Shown: in pieces, positions 8,434-15,284 of the stretch
Position numbering within the stretch: position 1 is the first letter of the stretch
How the letters are laid out: the number at the start of each line of letters is the position of its first letter
Source: an uncultured Eubacteriales bacterium
GTDB lineage: Bacteria > Bacillota > Clostridia > Oscillospirales > Oscillospiraceae
Length of the DNA stretch: 28,774 nt
Assembly: GCA_900552015.1 (NCBI GenBank)
Contig: URXY01000023.1
Location: 1 to 28,774, forward strand
Direction: 5' to 3'
Program-made: the position numbers and the translations under genes
Notes under the pieces: model-generated
Told to the model about the DNA's origin: nothing
What the model saw: the letters and a program-made list of their open reading frames with translations, nothing else
Database searches by the model: none

Positions 8434-9354
8434 ATGACGGGAAGAGGAAAACTCAGCGACGCCGAGCTTTCGAAAAAGCTCTGGCACTATCAGAAAATGT
8501 CGCGCATCTGGATCCTGGTGGGCCTTTTTGGCTCGTTGAGCGGCACGGTCTCGTACTTTGCCGTGCAGGACACCGCGCTCAAGGCCATCCTGACGGGGGT
8601 GCTGTTCTTCGGCGGCGTCTGCTGCGCGGTCTTTTTGGGCGGCAGCGCGCAAAAGAAGCTCCAGGCCCTGATACAGGAGCAGTTTGGAGACTTTTTCCGT
8701 GCGGAATGGGAAAAGGCCTTCGGCCCGGATATGCACACACCGGAAATGTGCGTTGACGAGTTGTTTCTCCGGACGCTCCACCTGCTGGACGGTCAGTGGG
8801 AGGAATGTACGGTTGAGAATTTCCATGAGGGCGATCATCGCGGCGTGCATTTTTCCGCCGCTAATGTGCGGCTGGACCATGTGTATGAGCGAGGGTGCGG
8901 TCACGAAGGCTATGAGACCTGCCACGAGATGGTCTTCAAAGGCCTCGTGCTGCGCTGCGAAACGCGGACGCCCGCCCCCTCCCCCGTCCTCGTCAACGCA
9001 AGGACGGAGGACAGTCCGCGCGGCGTAGCGACGGGCGATGCGCTGTTTGACCGATGCTTCTGCGTCACAGCAGAGCCGGAGCAGGAGGCCCTCTCCCTTC
9101 TTGCCCCGCAGTTTATGGAGCTGATGAACGAGTTCAGGCAGCGCGTTGAAGGACAGCTTTTGGGCTTCCGCTGGGAAGGACGGGTGTTCTCGCTGGCGGT
9201 GGAAACAGACTACGGCTTTGCCGCCGTTGCCAGTAATGTAGACCTGCGCGACCTTGACGCCCTGCGCCGCAGCTATTGCGCGTCGCTGCACGCAATGGAG
9301 GAAACGCTGGATCTTCTACTGAAAAACACCGCTCTTTTTGCGGCGCGGGACTGA
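8434..9354 (+). CDS. Two-helix membrane protein, DUF3137-like
   Basis: This 306-residue protein has two membrane segments near its N-terminus (about residues 25-43 and 48-68), then a soluble domain of about 230 residues. The soluble part contains EGDHRGVHFSAANVRLDHV and MVFKGLVLRCETRT, a pattern of strands I associate with DUF3137 proteins. The C-terminal part has LLGFRWEGRVFSLAVET. The role of this family is not known. ATG 8434 is preferred to ATG 8413 because AAAGGA stands before it, while 8413 has no ribosome binding site. The next gene encodes a paralogue with the same layout. Family assignment is from memory of the fold pattern and is moderate. Confidence 0.75.
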   Translation: MTGRGKLSDAELSKKLWHYQKMSRIWILVGLFGSLSGTVSYFAVQDTALKAILTGVLFFGGVCCAVFLGGSAQKKLQALIQEQFGDFFRAEWEKAFGPDMHTPEMCVDELFLRTLHLLDGQWEECTVENFHEGDHRGVHFSAANVRLDHVYERGCGHEGYETCHEMVFKGLVLRCETRTPAPSPVLVNARTEDSPRGVATGDALFDRCFCVTAEPEQEALSLLAPQFMELMNEFRQRVEGQLLGFRWEGRVFSLAVETDYGFAAVASNVDLRDLDALRRSYCASLHAMEETLDLLLKNTALFAARD

Positions 9355-9368
9355 GAAAGGATGATACG

Positions 9369-10247
9369 ATGGAGAAGAATCAAACAATGACAGACGAACA
9401 GCTCGCGCGCGAGCTGCAAAACGGTAAGCGCGGCGGCGGCCGCGGCAAGCTCCTCACCGTGGTCGGCTGCGTCATACTGGCGATCGGTATTTTCACCTCG
9501 GTCACAGCGCTGACGGTCATCGGCATCGTCGTCGCGCTGCTGGGGCAGGGCGTTCTGAACAAGCACCAGAAGGCCGCAGGAAAAGCGGTCTTTGAGTCCC
9601 TCGTGCCGGAGATCATGAACGCGAATTTTGAAGACGTGCAGCCCATCGGAAAGCAAAACCTTGTGGATATCAATGGTTCAAACATTCCGCTGCCGTCATA
9701 CGTCTACGACAGCGCCAGCGGCCGCATCGACTTCACCTACCGCGGCCTTACGTCCGAGCTCTGCACCGTCACGCTGACGGACGTGACCGAATACCTCAAT
9801 GAGAACAACGACATGATGGAGTCCGCCGAGCGCGAGGTCTACAAGGGCCAGTGGATGGTCTGCGAGCTTGGCAAAACGTACCCCGCCGAACTCACGTTCT
9901 GGCCGCGCGGCAAGCTCGACAAGCTTTTCCGCGCCAAAACCATCAAGACGGATCATGAGGACTTCAACAAGCACTTCAACCTGAGCTGCGATGATGCCAA
10001 CTGGGCGCTGCGCTTTTTGAGTCCCAGCCGCATGGAGCGCATTCTTGCGCTCACCAACAGCGCCTTCGGCGATTTTTCCGTCAGCCTGCACGCCGATGGG
10101 ACGCTATACATCGCCGTACACAGCGGCCGAGGCTTTTTCGACGTCGGCAAGAGCAAGGAGCCGCCCGACGCGCTGCGCCGCCGCTTCACCCGCGAGCTCA
10201 AGTGGTGCACCGACATGATCGACGTCTTCCGCCCCGCGGCGGAGTGA
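9369..10247 (+). CDS. Two-helix membrane protein, DUF3137-like paralogue
   Basis: This 292-residue protein shares the architecture of the preceding one: a short basic N-terminus (KRGGGRGK), a membrane hairpin at about residues 26-60, then a soluble beta-rich domain. The shared features include IDFTYRGLTSELCTVTLTDV in the middle and FGDFSVSLHADGTLYIAVHSG near the end, aligning with FRWEGRVFSLAVETDYGFA of the paralogue. The start at 9369 follows AAAGGA seven bases upstream, 14 bases after the previous stop. The pair probably arose by tandem duplication. No catalytic motif is seen. It should be anchored in the cytoplasmic membrane. Confidence 0.75.
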   Translation: MEKNQTMTDEQLARELQNGKRGGGRGKLLTVVGCVILAIGIFTSVTALTVIGIVVALLGQGVLNKHQKAAGKAVFESLVPEIMNANFEDVQPIGKQNLVDINGSNIPLPSYVYDSASGRIDFTYRGLTSELCTVTLTDVTEYLNENNDMMESAEREVYKGQWMVCELGKTYPAELTFWPRGKLDKLFRAKTIKTDHEDFNKHFNLSCDDANWALRFLSPSRMERILALTNSAFGDFSVSLHADGTLYIAVHSGRGFFDVGKSKEPPDALRRRFTRELKWCTDMIDVFRPAAE

Positions 10248-10263
10248 AGAAAGGAGCGGTCGT

Positions 10264-10452
10264 ATGCAGCTTTGGGTCGCAGCACTGCTGTTTTTTCTGT
10301 CCATCGCGGGCGTCGTGCTATCGGCGCGAAAGCTCCGGCAAAAGAGAACGCTTCGCGTCGTCTGCATCGCACTCTGCGCCGTGATCGCCGCGGCCTGCGC
10401 GGTCTATATCGCGCTGACGGCGATCATGCTCTACGCGGCGAGCACGAAGTGA
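10264..10452 (+). CDS. Small two-helix membrane protein
   Basis: This 62-residue protein consists almost entirely of two hydrophobic helices (about 3-20 and 33-56) joined by a strongly basic loop (ARKLRQKRTLR), which by the positive-inside rule should face the cytoplasm. AAAGGAG stands before the ATG, and the gene lies 16 bases after the DUF3137-like pair, closing the run. No family is recognised. The sound ribosome binding site and operon position support it as a real gene despite its length. Confidence 0.7.
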   Translation: MQLWVAALLFFLSIAGVVLSARKLRQKRTLRVVCIALCAVIAAACAVYIALTAIMLYAASTK

Positions 10453-10496
10453 TCTTTCCGTGCAGTCCTACAGCAGCCATGACGCTCGCCTGCCCC

Positions 10497-10532
10497 AAAG
10501 GGGTATTCTCTTTCCGAAGGGAATACCCCTTT
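10497..10532 (+). terminator. Long hairpin ending the lipoprotein gene run
   Basis: AAAGGGGTATTC (10497-10508) pairs with GAATACCCCTTT (10521-10532), and four further pairs, one of them T-G, extend the stem to 16 bp with loop TCCG. It lies 45 bases after the last gene of the run. There is no T-run, so it may be a weak terminator or a member of a dispersed palindromic repeat seen again near 14352. Confidence 0.7.
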
Positions 10533-10558
10533 GCTCCGTGTCTCCTGCACGATGCAGG
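10497..10558. repeat. Two-hairpin repeat, copy 1
   Basis: The long GGGGTATTC palindrome (10497-10532) is followed 11 bases later by a small hairpin, CCTGCA-CGA-TGCAGG (10544-10558). The same two-part layout recurs at 14352-14421. The core words and spacing match while the outer bases differ. Confidence 0.6.
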
Positions 10559-10584
10559 AAAAATTCTCTGTCCTTTGGGCAAAT

Positions 10585-10606
10585 CAAAAAAGTGCAACTT
10601 TTTTTG
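10585..10606. repeat. A-tract/T-tract hairpin before the T-box promoter
   Basis: CAAAAAAGT (10585-10593) faces ACTTTTTTTG (10597-10606) across GCA. This weak AT-rich hairpin with a T-run looks like an intrinsic terminator remnant. It lies 10 bases upstream of the -35 box of the next operon and could insulate it from readthrough. Confidence 0.45.
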
Positions 10607-10616
10607 AAAAACCCAC

Positions 10617-10644
10617 TTGACAAGTGGGCCCCGCGTGCTATAAT
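10617..10644 (+). promoter_or_regulatory. Strong vegetative promoter of the T-box/trpXYZ operon
   Basis: The -35 box TTGACA (10617-10622) and -10 box TATAAT (10639-10644) both match consensus, with a 16-base spacer and an extended -10 TG at 10636-10637. Transcription should begin near 10651, giving the leader below. A 17-base perfect inverted repeat, CCCACTT-GAC-AAGTGGG (10612-10628), covers the -35 box and may be an operator. Confidence 0.9.
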
Positions 10645-10654
10645 GCAACCAATA

Positions 10655-10941
10655 AGTGAAGAGCTTCAAACCTATGACGGAGAGAAGTAGCCGATGCAGA
10701 TAAGCACAAAGAGAGTCCCGGGTGGTGTGATCGGGGCGGCGGACGGTCGGTGAATGGACTTCAGAGGGCGGACCGAACGGCGGAAGTCAAGTAGGGACCG
10801 ACGGGTATCCCACCCGTTATCCATCGGGGCGCGTATGATGGTGCGCGTAAGCGAGCGGGCGTTTTACAAAACGTCAATTTGGGTGGTATCGCAGAAGTTT
10901 GATGACTTTTGTCCCATGTGTATGGGATGAAGGTCTTTTTT
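10655..10941 (+). ncRNA. T-box leader RNA with tryptophan (UGG) specifier
   Basis: The leader has the ordered marks of a T-box riboswitch, which reads uncharged tRNA. AGAAGTAG (10682-10689) supplies the AGUA of the loop E motif, and AGAGAG (10710-10715) the AG bulge. GTGAATGGACTTC (10750-10762) holds the loop E GAA followed by the specifier UGG (10755-10757) and a purine. The T-box sequence GGGTGGTATCGC (10881-10892) presents the bulge UGGU (10884-10887) to the tRNA acceptor end. A terminator then follows (10904-10935 plus a T-run). UGG means tRNA-Trp, which agrees with the transporter operon behind it. Binding of uncharged tRNA-Trp should favour the antiterminator and switch the operon on when tryptophan is scarce. 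Confidence 0.92.
10904..10941 (+). terminator. Regulated terminator of the T-box leader
   Basis: GACTTTTGTCCCAT (10904-10917) pairs, with a few G-U wobbles and possibly one mismatch, with ATGGGATGAAGGTC (10922-10935), followed by TTTTTT (10936-10941). The 5' arm begins just after the T-box motif, as expected for the terminator that competes with the antiterminator. Confidence 0.88.
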
Positions 10942-11018
10942 CTTTATATTCCTCCTGTTCCGGCAAACCAGGATCTCATCTGCCACCCGAAATCAAATAA
11001 ATTTGGAGGAAAACAAAA

Positions 11019-12050
11019 ATGAAAAACAACATGGTGAAAAAGCTTCTGACCCTGGCCCTCGCCGGTGCGATGACCCTGTCTCTGGCCGCGTGCGGCAGCA
11101 AGAGCGACGACAGCAGCAACGACGCCCAGCAGGGCGGCGACGAAAGCGGCAAGACCTACAAGGTCGCCATCATCAAGCAGCTCGACCACGCCTCTCTTGA
11201 CGAGATCGCGAACGCTGTGGCCACCGAGCTCGACAAGATCGCAGCCGACAATAATGTGACCATCGAGTACGACATCACCTCCGGCCAGAACGATCAGACC
11301 ATCTTAAAGCAGCTGTCCGATCAGGCGATCGCCGATCAGGTCGACGCCATCATCCCCATCGCGACGACCGCCGCGCAGATCTCTGCCCTCTCCGCTGAGG
11401 ACACCAAGACCCCCGTTGTTTATGCCGCCGTCTCCGATCCCGAGGCCGCGAGCCTGACAGGCATCGACTATGTGACCGGCACGAGCGACGCGCTGAACAC
11501 CAGCTTCATCATGGACATGATGTTCGCCCAGAACCCGGACGTCGCCAAGGTTGGCCTGCTCTACTCTCTCTCTGAGCCAAACTCCACCAAGCCCATCGCC
11601 GACGCGAAGGCCTACCTCGACGCCAAGGGCATCGAGTACGTTGAGCAGACCGCGAACACGAACGACGAAGTCGTCGCTGCCGCTTCCGCGCTGATCGCCG
11701 ACGGTGTGGACGCCGTCTTCACCCCGACTGACAACGTCATCATGGCCGCCGAGCTCGCCATCTATGAGGACCTCGCCAAGGCCGGCATCCCCCACTACAC
11801 CGGCGCTGACTCCTTCGTCCGCAACGGCGCTTACGCCACCTGCGGCGTGAACTACACCGACCTCGGCGCCAAGACCGCCGACCTCGCCTACTCCGCCATC
11901 ACCGACGGTATGGACGCCATGGAGGACTACTACCTGATGGACGGCGGCATCATCACCGTCAACACCGACACTGCCGCCGCGATGAGCCTTGACTACTCCT
12001 GCTTTGACAGCATGGGCACCGTTGTCGAGGTCACGACCACCAAGGACTAA
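11019..12050 (+). CDS. trpX: ABC transporter substrate-binding lipoprotein, predicted tryptophan importer
   Basis: This 343-residue extracellular lipoprotein has the signal peptide KKLLTLALAGAMTLSLAAC (Cys at residue 25), an Asp/Ser-rich linker and a type I periplasmic-binding fold of the ABC_sub_bind family. Typical pieces are YKVAIIKQLDHASLDEI, DAIIPIATTAAQIS, VGLLYSLSEPNS and VDAVFTPTDNVIM. GGAGG stands before the ATG, 77 bases after the leader terminator. Families of this type with a T-box leader were predicted as tryptophan transporters (TrpXYZ), and the UGG specifier here supports that. Aromatic or related amino acids remain possible ligands. The permease and ATPase follow on the same strand. 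Confidence 0.88.
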   Translation: MKNNMVKKLLTLALAGAMTLSLAACGSKSDDSSNDAQQGGDESGKTYKVAIIKQLDHASLDEIANAVATELDKIAADNNVTIEYDITSGQNDQTILKQLSDQAIADQVDAIIPIATTAAQISALSAEDTKTPVVYAAVSDPEAASLTGIDYVTGTSDALNTSFIMDMMFAQNPDVAKVGLLYSLSEPNSTKPIADAKAYLDAKGIEYVEQTANTNDEVVAAASALIADGVDAVFTPTDNVIMAAELAIYEDLAKAGIPHYTGADSFVRNGAYATCGVNYTDLGAKTADLAYSAITDGMDAMEDYYLMDGGIITVNTDTAAAMSLDYSCFDSMGTVVEVTTTKD

Positions 12051-12079
12051 GAAAACCGTTTCCCCGCAAATGAACTGCC

Positions 12080-12106
12080 TTTCCCCCGACCTTCCGTCGG
12101 GGGAAA
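12080..12106 (+). terminator. Hairpin between binding protein and permease genes
   Basis: TTTCCCCCGAC (12080-12090) pairs perfectly with GTCGGGGGAAA (12096-12106) around CTTCC. Only TT follows. Its place between the lipoprotein and permease genes suggests a partial terminator or mRNA-stability element that keeps the binding protein in excess over the membrane parts. Confidence 0.65.
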
Positions 12107-12130
12107 TTGGCCTGAAAGGAGAATTTTCCC

Positions 12131-13039
12131 ATGCTCATCATCACGCAAACCGCCCTTGAGCTGGGCTTCCTCTACGCCCTGGTCGCGATGGCGCTGTTTT
12201 TAAGCTACCGCATCCTCGACATCGCCGATCTGACGACCGACGGCTGCTTCGTCCTCGGCGCGGCCGTGTCCGTCACCGTGACGGCCGCGGGACACCCTGT
12301 CCTCGCCATCTTCGCCGCGATGCTCGCGGGCGCGTGCGCGGGCTTTGTCACCGCGTTTTTGCAGACGAAGCTCGGCGTGCCGTCGATCCTCGCCGGCATC
12401 GTCACGAACACCGGCCTTTACACCGTGAACCTGATGGCCATGGGCTGGAAATCCAACCAGAGCCTGCTCGGCGGCAAGACGATCTTCACGATGCTGCGCG
12501 AGACCGGCATCGGCGGCGAGTGGTACGAGCTGCTGCTCGCAGCGTTCGTCACGATCCTGGCCGGTCTTCTGCTGGTGCTGTTTCTCGGCACGCGCATGGG
12601 TCTTTCCATCCGCGCCACGGGCGATAACCCCGACATGGTGCGCGCCTCGTCCCTGAATCCGTCGTTCACGATCACGGTCGGCCTGTGCCTTGCCAACATG
12701 CTCACGGCGCTCTCCGGCGCGATCGTCGGCCAGTATCAGAAGACTGTGGACATCAACTCCGGCACGGGCATCGTCGTCATCGGCCTCGCCTGCCTCATCA
12801 TCGGCGAGACGCTGCTCGGGCGCAGAAGCGTCAAAAAGGGCGTCATCGCCGCGATTCTCGGCTCGATCGTCTATCGCTTCATCTACGCCATCGTATTCTA
12901 CACGAAGATCGTGCCCGTCGAGTGCCTGAAGCTCCTGACGGCCATCATTGTGGCGCTGGCCATTGCCGCGCCGAGCATCCAGAAGTGGGCGACGTTCCAG
13001 AAGCGCAAAATGGCCGCCAGAAATAAGGAGGGCGTGTAA
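12131..13039 (+). CDS. trpY: ABC transporter permease, predicted tryptophan importer
   Basis: This 302-residue integral membrane protein of the branched-chain amino acid/ribose permease family (BPD_transp_2) has about eight hydrophobic segments. It contains the helical stretch SYRILDIADLTTDGCFVLGA and the cytoplasmic coupling region TGDNPDMVRASSLN, both typical of permeases paired with ABC_sub_bind lipoproteins. AAAGGAG precedes the ATG. It should form the membrane channel for the substrate delivered by the lipoprotein upstream and pair with the ATPase downstream, whose start lies two bases after its stop. Confidence 0.9.
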   Translation: MLIITQTALELGFLYALVAMALFLSYRILDIADLTTDGCFVLGAAVSVTVTAAGHPVLAIFAAMLAGACAGFVTAFLQTKLGVPSILAGIVTNTGLYTVNLMAMGWKSNQSLLGGKTIFTMLRETGIGGEWYELLLAAFVTILAGLLLVLFLGTRMGLSIRATGDNPDMVRASSLNPSFTITVGLCLANMLTALSGAIVGQYQKTVDINSGTGIVVIGLACLIIGETLLGRRSVKKGVIAAILGSIVYRFIYAIVFYTKIVPVECLKLLTAIIVALAIAAPSIQKWATFQKRKMAARNKEGV

Positions 13040-13040
13040 G

Positions 13041-13838
13041 ATGCTGGACATTCAAAATCTCTCCAAGACCTTCAACCCCGGCACGGTGAATGAAAAAAAG
13101 GCGCTTTCTTCCCTTTCCCTGCATTTGGACGAGGGCGATTTCGTCACCATCGTCGGCTCGAACGGAGCGGGCAAGTCGACGCTCTTCAACGCCATCGCGG
13201 GCAGCTTTTATGCCGACGAGGGCAGCATTTCGCTCGCGGGCAAGGACATCACCTTCATGCCCGAGCACGAGTGCTCTCGCCGCATCGGGCGTCTCTTTCA
13301 GGACCCCCTGCGCGGCACCGCGCCAAGCATGACAATCGAAGAAAACCTTGCGCTCGCGTACCTGCGCGCGGCGCACGGCGATCCGTTCAGCCGCATCAGC
13401 AAGAAGGACAAGGAGTTCTTCGCCGAGCAGCTCAAGCAGCTCGGCATGGGCCTTGAGGACCGCATGAAAAACCCCGTGGGCCTGCTCTCCGGCGGCCAGC
13501 GTCAGGCGCTCACGCTGCTGATGGCGACGATGGTGCCGCCGCAGCTCTTACTTCTTGATGAGCACACCGCGGCGCTCGACCCCGCAACGGCGGAAAAGGT
13601 GCTCGACCTCACCCGCCACGTCGTGGCGGAAAGTCACATCACCTGCCTGATGGTCACGCACAACATGCACCAGGCGCTCGAGCTCGGCAACCGCACGCTG
13701 ATGATGGCCGACGGACACATCGTGCTCGACGTCTCCGGCAGCGAACGCGCGGGAATGAGCGTCGATGATCTCATCGCGCGGTTCAAGGCAGGAGCCGGGC
13801 ATGAGCTCGATAACGATCGAATTCTTTTATCGGAATAA
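13041..13838 (+). CDS. trpZ: ABC transporter ATP-binding protein, predicted tryptophan importer
   Basis: This 265-residue ATPase drives the importer. It has Walker A GSNGAGKST (residues 39-47), the Q-loop region GRLFQDP, signature LSGGQRQAL, Walker B LLLLDEHTAALDP and the H-loop VTHN. In the D-E-H-T-A-A-L-D box the usual Pro after DE is His, a form common in this subfamily. AAGGAGG overlaps the end of the permease gene, so ATG 13041 is the proper start rather than an in-frame codon at 12948. With the two genes upstream it completes a three-part amino-acid uptake system under T-box control. Confidence 0.93.
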   Translation: MLDIQNLSKTFNPGTVNEKKALSSLSLHLDEGDFVTIVGSNGAGKSTLFNAIAGSFYADEGSISLAGKDITFMPEHECSRRIGRLFQDPLRGTAPSMTIEENLALAYLRAAHGDPFSRISKKDKEFFAEQLKQLGMGLEDRMKNPVGLLSGGQRQALTLLMATMVPPQLLLLDEHTAALDPATAEKVLDLTRHVVAESHITCLMVTHNMHQALELGNRTLMMADGHIVLDVSGSERAGMSVDDLIARFKAGAGHELDNDRILLSE

Positions 13839-13889
13839 TGCCGCATGAAGTGCGGCCGCCTTTCCCCACGCCGTGTGGGGAGACGAATA

Positions 13890-13927
13890 AAGGGGGATAT
13901 TCTCTCACGTGAGAGAATATCCCCCTT
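13890..13927. repeat. 38-base perfect palindrome downstream of the transporter operon
   Basis: AAGGGGGATATTCTCTCAC (13890-13908) is followed with no spacer by its exact reverse complement. The central CACGTG allows a small loop. It probably stops transcription from trpXYZ, though it lacks a T-run. Its GGGATATTCTC core resembles the palindromes at 10497 and 14352. Confidence 0.75.
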
Positions 13928-14351
13928 GGACCCCCAAGAGAACGCGAGGGGCCTTCCCCCTCGACCCCGCACATTGGCAGTCTTGATCTCGAAGAGCTGC
14001 ACGCGCTGCGCAGTGTGGGTGCGGTGTACATGGCTTCGCCATGAAACTTCTGCGAGTCGTTACGTTTTGCAACCGCGCCTTACTATCGTGAGGCGCGAGT
14101 GACGTTACTTCGGCGGCAGACTGCTTGCCGAATGCGGCATTGCTGGCGCTCGCCGCATTGAGTAGTGCCTCGGTAGACGGAGATTACTGCGCACTTCTAC
14201 AAGATGGGCAGAGCGGCAGCGGATAATAGAAGCAGAAGCAAATCGTTTAGCAACACCCAACGCGGCTCCGCCGCGCGCAGGAAGTGCAATCGGCAAGCAT
14301 TGCAGCTCTTTGAGCTGCTCGCTTGCAATGGAAATTTTCTCTGGGAGGGTG

Positions 14352-14421
14352 TAAGGGAGGGATATCTCTTTTTTGAAAAGAGATATCCCTCCCTTATTCG
14401 CATTCCCTGCACGGCGCAGGG
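14352..14421. repeat. Two-hairpin repeat, copy 2
   Basis: A 21-bp perfect stem (14352-14372 with 14376-14396, loop TTG) is built from TAAGGGAGGGATATCTCTTTT and its complement. Ten bases later comes a small hairpin, CCCTGC-ACGGC-GCAGGG (14405-14421). This repeats the layout of 10497-10558, with the shared words CCTGCACG and GCAGG. Confidence 0.65.
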
Positions 14422-14464
14422 GACAATGTGCGTAACATTTTAACGAACGATCAAATTTGTCCGC

Positions 14465-14493
14465 TTGAGGCAATACCAATTCCATGCTATACT
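14465..14493 (+). promoter_or_regulatory. Promoter of the thioesterase gene
   Basis: TTGAGG (14465-14470) and TATACT (14488-14493) are spaced by 17 bases, with an extended -10 TG at 14485-14486. Transcription would start near 14500, about 30 bases before the ATG at 14531. Confidence 0.75.
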
Positions 14494-14530
14494 TATCGTT
14501 AAGAAAACGACAAATTCAAAGGAGAACTGC

Positions 14531-15271
14531 ATGGAGAGCATTTTTGAAAAACGTCTTACCGTCACGCCCGACTACTGTGACGCGTCGGGCGCGCTGTCGC
14601 CGTTGGCGGCGTTTACGATTTTTCAGGGCATCGCAGCGCAGCACGCGGAGGTGCTGGGCGTCGGCAGCAGCGCGATGGCGAAAAAGGGTGAATTCTGGCT
14701 CACGGTCCACACGCGCGTCGATCTCTTTGAGCGCGCGTACCTGATGGACGATTTGATGGTGCGCACCTGGGCGGAAGCGTGCAGCGAGCGCGACGTACGC
14801 ACGTACCGCAGTTACACACTCTCGCGCGGTGAGGCGGTCATTGCCCGCGGCAAGACCGAGTGGGCCATCTTAGGACCGGAGCAGAAGATCATCCGCTTTG
14901 GCGACTCGGGCTTCCCGAAGGACTACCCCTTCCCCGCCGAGACGGCCATCCCCGAAAAATTGCAGCGCTTCCATGAAAAGTTTGAGGACGCCGACCTTTT
15001 CTCGCACTACGCCGTGCGGTCGACGGACATCGACCTCGGCCACCACATGAACAACGTGGCCTATGTGCGCCTGCTGCTCGACTGCTTTTCGGCAAAGGAG
15101 CTCGCGAGCGGTAATATTCAATCGGTCGAGCTACACTACTCAACGCCGTGCTTCGAGGGTGAGGCGCTGACGGTCTACAAGAAGACTCTCGACGGCGACA
15201 CCTGCCGCATCGGCATCGTCAAGCCGGACGGCAAGACCGCCTCGCAGGCATGCGTGACATTCAAAAAGTAA
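14531..15271 (+). CDS. Acyl-ACP thioesterase
   Basis: This 246-residue cytoplasmic enzyme hydrolyses acyl-ACP to free fatty acid and ACP. It has the double hot-dog fold of the acyl-ACP thioesterase family. The N-terminal half begins FEKRLTVTPDYCDASGALSP. The C-terminal hot-dog contains DIDLGHHMNNVAYV (residues 166-179), matching the catalytic Asp/Asn-His segment of plant FatA/FatB and bacterial homologues. AAAGGAG stands before ATG 14531, so the longer frame from 14465 is not used. It has its own promoter and is followed 13 bases later by a broken exporter gene. Bacterial members may supply free fatty acids or adjust membrane lipids; the chain-length preference cannot be read from sequence. 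Confidence 0.9.
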   Translation: MESIFEKRLTVTPDYCDASGALSPLAAFTIFQGIAAQHAEVLGVGSSAMAKKGEFWLTVHTRVDLFERAYLMDDLMVRTWAEACSERDVRTYRSYTLSRGEAVIARGKTEWAILGPEQKIIRFGDSGFPKDYPFPAETAIPEKLQRFHEKFEDADLFSHYAVRSTDIDLGHHMNNVAYVRLLLDCFSAKELASGNIQSVELHYSTPCFEGEALTVYKKTLDGDTCRIGIVKPDGKTASQACVTFKK

Positions 15272-15284
15272 GGGTGCGGCGGCG

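Larger units (their letters stand above)
13839..14464. other. Gene-free, palindrome-rich intergenic region
   Basis: About 625 bases hold no convincing gene. The first 90 bases carry three hairpins in a row: GCCGCA/TGCGGC (13840-13856), CCCCAC/GTGGGG (13864-13880) and a 38-base perfect palindrome. From 13940 to 14350 there are further short inverted repeats, such as CGAGGGG/CCCCTCG, ATGGCTTCGCCAT (14029-14041) and GCGCCT/AGGCGC near 14073-14097. No open frame here has a ribosome binding site or familiar product. It could be a decayed element or encode a structured RNA. Confidence 0.6.

Noticed and set aside
14105..14485. Minus-strand open frame of 126 residues in the gene-free region
   Set aside because: It runs through a 21-bp perfect palindrome and the thioesterase promoter, has no ribosome binding site, and gives no recognisable protein.
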